37,295 nt of DNA from positions 1 through 37,295 of the forward strand of contig JAHEEX010000009.1 in assembly GCA_024640465.1 (NCBI GenBank), given 5' to 3'. The translations under genes and the position numbers were made by a program. This DNA comes from Sphingobacteriales bacterium. GTDB taxonomy: Bacteria; Bacteroidota; Bacteroidia; Chitinophagales; Chitinophagaceae. Under the pieces are notes generated by a model. The model saw only the letters and a list, made by a program, of their open reading frames with translations, made no database searches and had not been told where the DNA came from. Positions 34,194-37,295 of this stretch are shown here, in pieces (position 1 is the stretch's first letter; the number at the start of each line of letters is the position of its first letter).

Positions 34194-35771
34194 TTATTTA
34201 TACGTACTCATCAAACCTTTGGCCATTTCAACCATCTGCTTGAGTCCTTCTTCCGGAAGGTTGCCTTTTTTAAACTCCGCAAGGATCTGAGGATATTTGT
34301 TTTCCATCTCCAACAGGAAATGCTCTTCAAATTCCTTTACAAATTTTACCGGTACCTTGCCCAGTAATCCCTGGGTGCCAAGGTAAATAATAGCAACCTG
34401 CTTTTCAACAGCTACCGGCTGGTATTGCCCTTGCTTGAGGATTTCCACGTTACGCGCACCTTTATCAAGTACAGCTTTGGTTGCAGCATCAAGGTCACCA
34501 CCAAATTTAGAGAAGGCTTCCATCTCACGATATAATGCCTGGTCAAGCTTCAGGGTACCGGCAACCTTCTTCATCGACTTGATCTGGGCGTTACCACCCA
34601 CACGGCTAACCGAAATACCCACATTGATCGCAGGGCGGATACCTGAGTTGAACAGGTTTGATTCAAGGAATATCTGACCGTCTGTAATGGAAATCACGTT
34701 AGTAGGGATGTACGCTGAAACGTCACCTGCCTGTGTTTCAATGATCGGCAATGCAGTTAGTGAACCACCACCCTTTGCCAAATGCCTGATGGTTTCAGGA
34801 AGGTCATTCATTTTCTGTGCAACCTCATCTTTACTGATCACTTTTGCAGCACGCTCAAGAAGGCGACTATGCAGGTAGAATACGTCACCGGGATATGCTT
34901 CACGTCCGGGCGGGCGACGCAACAACAAACATACTTCGCGATACGCAACAGCCTGTTTGGAAAGATCATCATAAATGATCAAAGCGGCACGGCCAGTATC
35001 ACGGAAGAACTCTCCAATGGCAGCACCGGCGAAAGGTGCATAGAACTGCAGTGGAGCGGGTTCAGACGCAGAGGCGGCAACTATGGTAGTATATTCCATG
35101 GCGCCTGCATCTTCCAGTTGCTTCATTACACCGGCAATAGTGGAAGCTTTCTGGCCAATCGCAACATATATACAATAAACCGGTTTGCCGGCTTTGAAAA
35201 ATTCTTTCTGGTTGATAATGGTATCAACGGCAATGGCTGTTTTACCAGTCTGACGATCACCAATGATCAACTCACGCTGACCGCGACCAATGGGGATCAT
35301 TGCGTCAATCGCTTTAATACCTGTTTGCAGTGGCTCTTTTACCGGCTCACGAAAGATTACACCTGGTGCCTTGCGCTCCAGGGGCATCTCATATAATTCT
35401 CCTTTAATAGGCCCTTTACCATCAATAGGATTGCCGAGGGTATTGATAACACGACCAACCAGTCCTTCACCTACTTTAATAGATGCGATCAGGCCGGTAC
35501 GTTTTACTTTAGAACCTTCTTTGATATCCCCGCTTTCACCCATCAATACCACACCTACGTTATCTTCCTCCAGGTTAAGTGCGATGGCTTTTACACCATT
35601 TTCAAATTCTACCAGTTCACCCGATTTTACATTTTTAATTCCATAAATACGGGCGATACCGTCGCCTACCTGTAATACAGACCCAACCTCTTCCAGTTCT
35701 GCAGCCGTACTGAAGTTCTGCAGTTGCTGGCGAAGAATCGCTGATATTTCATCCGGTTTAATGTCTATCAT
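34194..35771 (-). CDS. atpA: F1 ATP synthase subunit alpha
   Basis: Regulatory nucleotide-binding subunit of the F1 hexamer (alpha3beta3) in F-type ATP synthase. The protein is 525 residues. The Walker A motif is GDRQTGKT (171-178), and the alpha-subunit features VSRVGGNAQ and YLPTN-like ([18 protein letters not shown]) are intact. The N-terminal beta barrel ([14 protein letters not shown]) is normal. It lies 34 nt downstream of atpH and ends with a strong terminator. The next gene on this strand is a T9SS lipoprotein, not atpG, which is unusual. Confidence 0.99.
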   Translation of the reverse strand: MIDIKPDEISAILRQQLQNFSTAAELEEVGSVLQVGDGIARIYGIKNVKSGELVEFENGVKAIALNLEEDNVGVVLMGESGDIKEGSKVKRTGLIASIKVGEGLVGRVINTLGNPIDGKGPIKGELYEMPLERKAPGVIFREPVKEPLQTGIKAIDAMIPIGRGQRELIIGDRQTGKTAIAVDTIINQKEFFKAGKPVYCIYVAIGQKASTIAGVMKQLEDAGAMEYTTIVAASASEPAPLQFYAPFAGAAIGEFFRDTGRAALIIYDDLSKQAVAYREVCLLLRRPPGREAYPGDVFYLHSRLLERAAKVISKDEVAQKMNDLPETIRHLAKGGGSLTALPIIETQAGDVSAYIPTNVISITDGQIFLESNLFNSGIRPAINVGISVSRVGGNAQIKSMKKVAGTLKLDQALYREMEAFSKFGGDLDAATKAVLDKGARNVEILKQGQYQPVAVEKQVAIIYLGTQGLLGKVPVKFVKEFEEHFLLEMENKYPQILAEFKKGNLPEEGLKQMVEMAKGLMSTYK

Positions 35772-35805
35772 AAAAGACTATTTATAAATGATTACGATTA
35801 AAAAA

Positions 35806-36369
35806 TTACCTGATTTTTTGAATATACATGTTTTCGACAAACTGAGTTTTTATGAACTCCAGGTCGTGTTTAATGCTGGCATTAAATAATTCATCATCAA
35901 TCTGTATAACAAATCCGCCAATAAGTGAGTCATCCACTTTTTCCTCTAATACCAGTGTACTACTCTTATATCTTTCTATTGCCTGCATTCTTTTAAGGAT
36001 ATTTTCCTTTGTTTCATCAGAAACCGGAATAGCAGTAGTCAGTTTCATGATCTTTATACCTTTATACGCACGATATTGCAAGGCAAAATCATCCCTGATT
36101 TCCAACAGAGAAGTCATTCTTCCCTTTTGAAATACGAGGTTGAAAAAAGACTGGGTGAGTTTACTGATCCTTCCGCCAAAAACAGCATCAAACAAAGCAA
36201 CTTTCTTATCACCGTTTATGATGGGAGATAAAATGATCCTTCGGAACTCTTCATGATCCACTGTTCGAATCAGTTCAATATCCTTGTTAACCTCTTCCAG
36301 TTGATTTGTCTCTACTGCGAGGGTGAACAATGCTTTGGCATACCTGTTTGCAACTTTATACTGACGCAT
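35806..36369 (-). CDS. atpH: F1 ATP synthase subunit delta
   Basis: Stalk protein that links the F1 head to the b-subunit peripheral stator (OSCP in mitochondria). The protein is 187 residues with the typical N-terminal helical bundle (VANRYAKALFTLAVETNQLEEV) and the conserved C-terminal segment GGFVIQIDDELFNASIKHDLEFIKTQF. It lies 24 nt downstream of atpF and 34 nt upstream of atpA, within the atp operon. Confidence 0.95.
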   Translation of the reverse strand: MRQYKVANRYAKALFTLAVETNQLEEVNKDIELIRTVDHEEFRRIILSPIINGDKKVALFDAVFGGRISKLTQSFFNLVFQKGRMTSLLEIRDDFALQYRAYKGIKIMKLTTAIPVSDETKENILKRMQAIERYKSSTLVLEEKVDDSLIGGFVIQIDDELFNASIKHDLEFIKTQFVENMYIQKIR

Positions 36370-36393
36370 GTATATATTGATTCAACGGATATA

Positions 36394-36897
36394 TTAATTA
36401 GTACGATACCTTTCCAGATCATCAGCCAATTTCCTGATATATCCTTCCTGTTCTGATTTACTATCCAACTCTCTGCGGATCACTTTCTCCGCAACTTCGA
36501 TGACCATATTGCCAATCTGGTTCTTTACATCAGTCAGGGCAGCCATCTTCTGGTTCTCCAGTGCAACACTTGAATCTGCAAATATTTTATTGGCTTCAGC
36601 CTTTGCCTGTTCCTTGGCTTCACTGATGATTTTGTCTTTTGTTTCCTTCGCTTCCCGGAGCATGGCAGCCCTTTCTTCACGGGCCTGGATCAGTAAAGCT
36701 TCATTTTCGCTTTTCATCTCTGCCATTTCAGCTTTCACTTTTTCAGCGGTAGCCAATGAATCGGCAATGGTTTTTTCCCTTTCTCCCAATGCTTCCAGGA
36801 TCGGCCCCCAGGCAAATTTTTTGAGTATAAAAAACACGATCAAAAAAGCCAGGAGTGTCCAGAAGATCAAACCAAACGAGGGCGTTAGTAAATCCAT
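36394..36897 (-). CDS. atpF: F0 ATP synthase subunit b
   Basis: Peripheral stalk subunit: one N-terminal membrane helix ([24 protein letters not shown]) followed by a long charged coiled coil ([26 protein letters not shown]...), 167 residues in all. The FAWGPIL motif after the membrane segment is typical. It forms the stator dimer that holds F1 against rotation. An intercistronic hairpin separates it from atpE upstream. Confidence 0.97.
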   Translation of the reverse strand: MDLLTPSFGLIFWTLLAFLIVFFILKKFAWGPILEALGEREKTIADSLATAEKVKAEMAEMKSENEALLIQAREERAAMLREAKETKDKIISEAKEQAKAEANKIFADSSVALENQKMAALTDVKNQIGNMVIEVAEKVIRRELDSKSEQEGYIRKLADDLERYRTN

Positions 36898-36934
36898 ATG
36901 AATATTTTTTAACGTTGTCTGCGAAAAAGTAAAA

Positions 36935-36971
36935 TAACTGCACCCTCGGCCCTGTGCTCCAGGTGCAGTTA
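36935..36971 (-). promoter_or_regulatory. intercistronic hairpin between atpE and atpF
   Basis: A perfect 10-bp stem (TAACTGCACC / GGTGCAGTTA) with a 17-nt loop lies 13 nt after the atpE stop. The T run after it is weak (TATTTTAC), so partial termination or mRNA protection of the atpE message is more likely than full termination. Confidence 0.55.
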
Positions 36972-36984
36972 GAATTTTTCCTGA

Positions 36985-37295
<311 letters not shown>

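Noticed and set aside
33902-34290. Short ORFs on both strands between the propeller lipoprotein gene and atpA
   Set aside because: No signal, family motif or start context; the plus-strand one runs through the atpA terminator and into atpA.
34782-35396. 204-aa plus-strand ORF antisense to atpA
   Set aside because: Shadow of atpA, which is highly conserved and complete on the other strand.

Overview
The window looks like a chromosomal segment of a Bacteroidota bacterium, most likely in or near Chitinophagaceae. The reasons are moderate to low GC, four secreted proteins with type IX secretion (T9SS) C-terminal signals, promoter-like TTTG/TAnnTTTG elements, generally weak Shine-Dalgarno sequences, a TonB receptor with an N-terminal carboxypeptidase-like domain, and the ftsX-DUF3098-uppP neighbourhood. 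No rRNA, tRNA, CRISPR array or prophage was seen. The family-level assignment is inference.

Layout. 1-3.4 kb (minus): a small Cys-motif protein of unknown function and leucyl-tRNA synthetase. 3.7-8.0 kb (plus): ftsX, a DUF3098 membrane protein, uppP, an Atg22/UMF1-type MFS transporter and a metallo-beta-lactamase-fold hydrolase. 8.0-9.9 kb (minus): a DUF3108 periplasmic protein and a flippase-like membrane protein, divergent from ruvC (plus). Neither gene of that divergent pair has an ATG start. 10.5-11.8 kb (minus): greA, a HIT-family hydrolase and a small membrane protein. 11.9-14.3 kb (minus): a lipoprotein, a D-2-hydroxyacid dehydrogenase and rsmA. 14.3-15.4 kb (plus): pdxA. 15.5-19.8 kb: a LolA-like periplasmic protein, a Tat-exported TIM-barrel isomerase, a secreted SUMF1-like protein and a Tat-exported Gfo/Idh/MocA oxidoreductase. 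The last three could act on sugars in the periplasm. 20.0-21.8 kb (minus): an ABC exporter pair.

22-24.4 kb (plus) carries two secreted proteins. 24.5-29.0 kb (minus) is a five-gene run: TonB receptor, periplasmic helical-repeat-like protein, two paralogous multi-pass membrane proteins and a winged-helix regulator, the last three joined by 4-bp overlaps. This is the best candidate here for an undescribed functional unit. 29.2-33.8 kb (minus) is a pair of T9SS cargo genes, one a large Asp-box beta-propeller lipoprotein. 34.2 kb to the end (minus) is the F-type ATP synthase operon atpB(partial)-E-F-H-A, ending in a strong terminator with no atpG after atpA.

Non-coding structure includes seven hairpin terminators, an intercistronic hairpin between atpE and atpF, two 7-bp tandem repeat tracts placed after + strand genes, and a roughly 141-bp MITE-like element. 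That element has 8-bp terminal inverted repeats, a 9-bp flanking direct repeat and internal REP-like palindromes, and it sits at the stop codon of the ABC permease gene.
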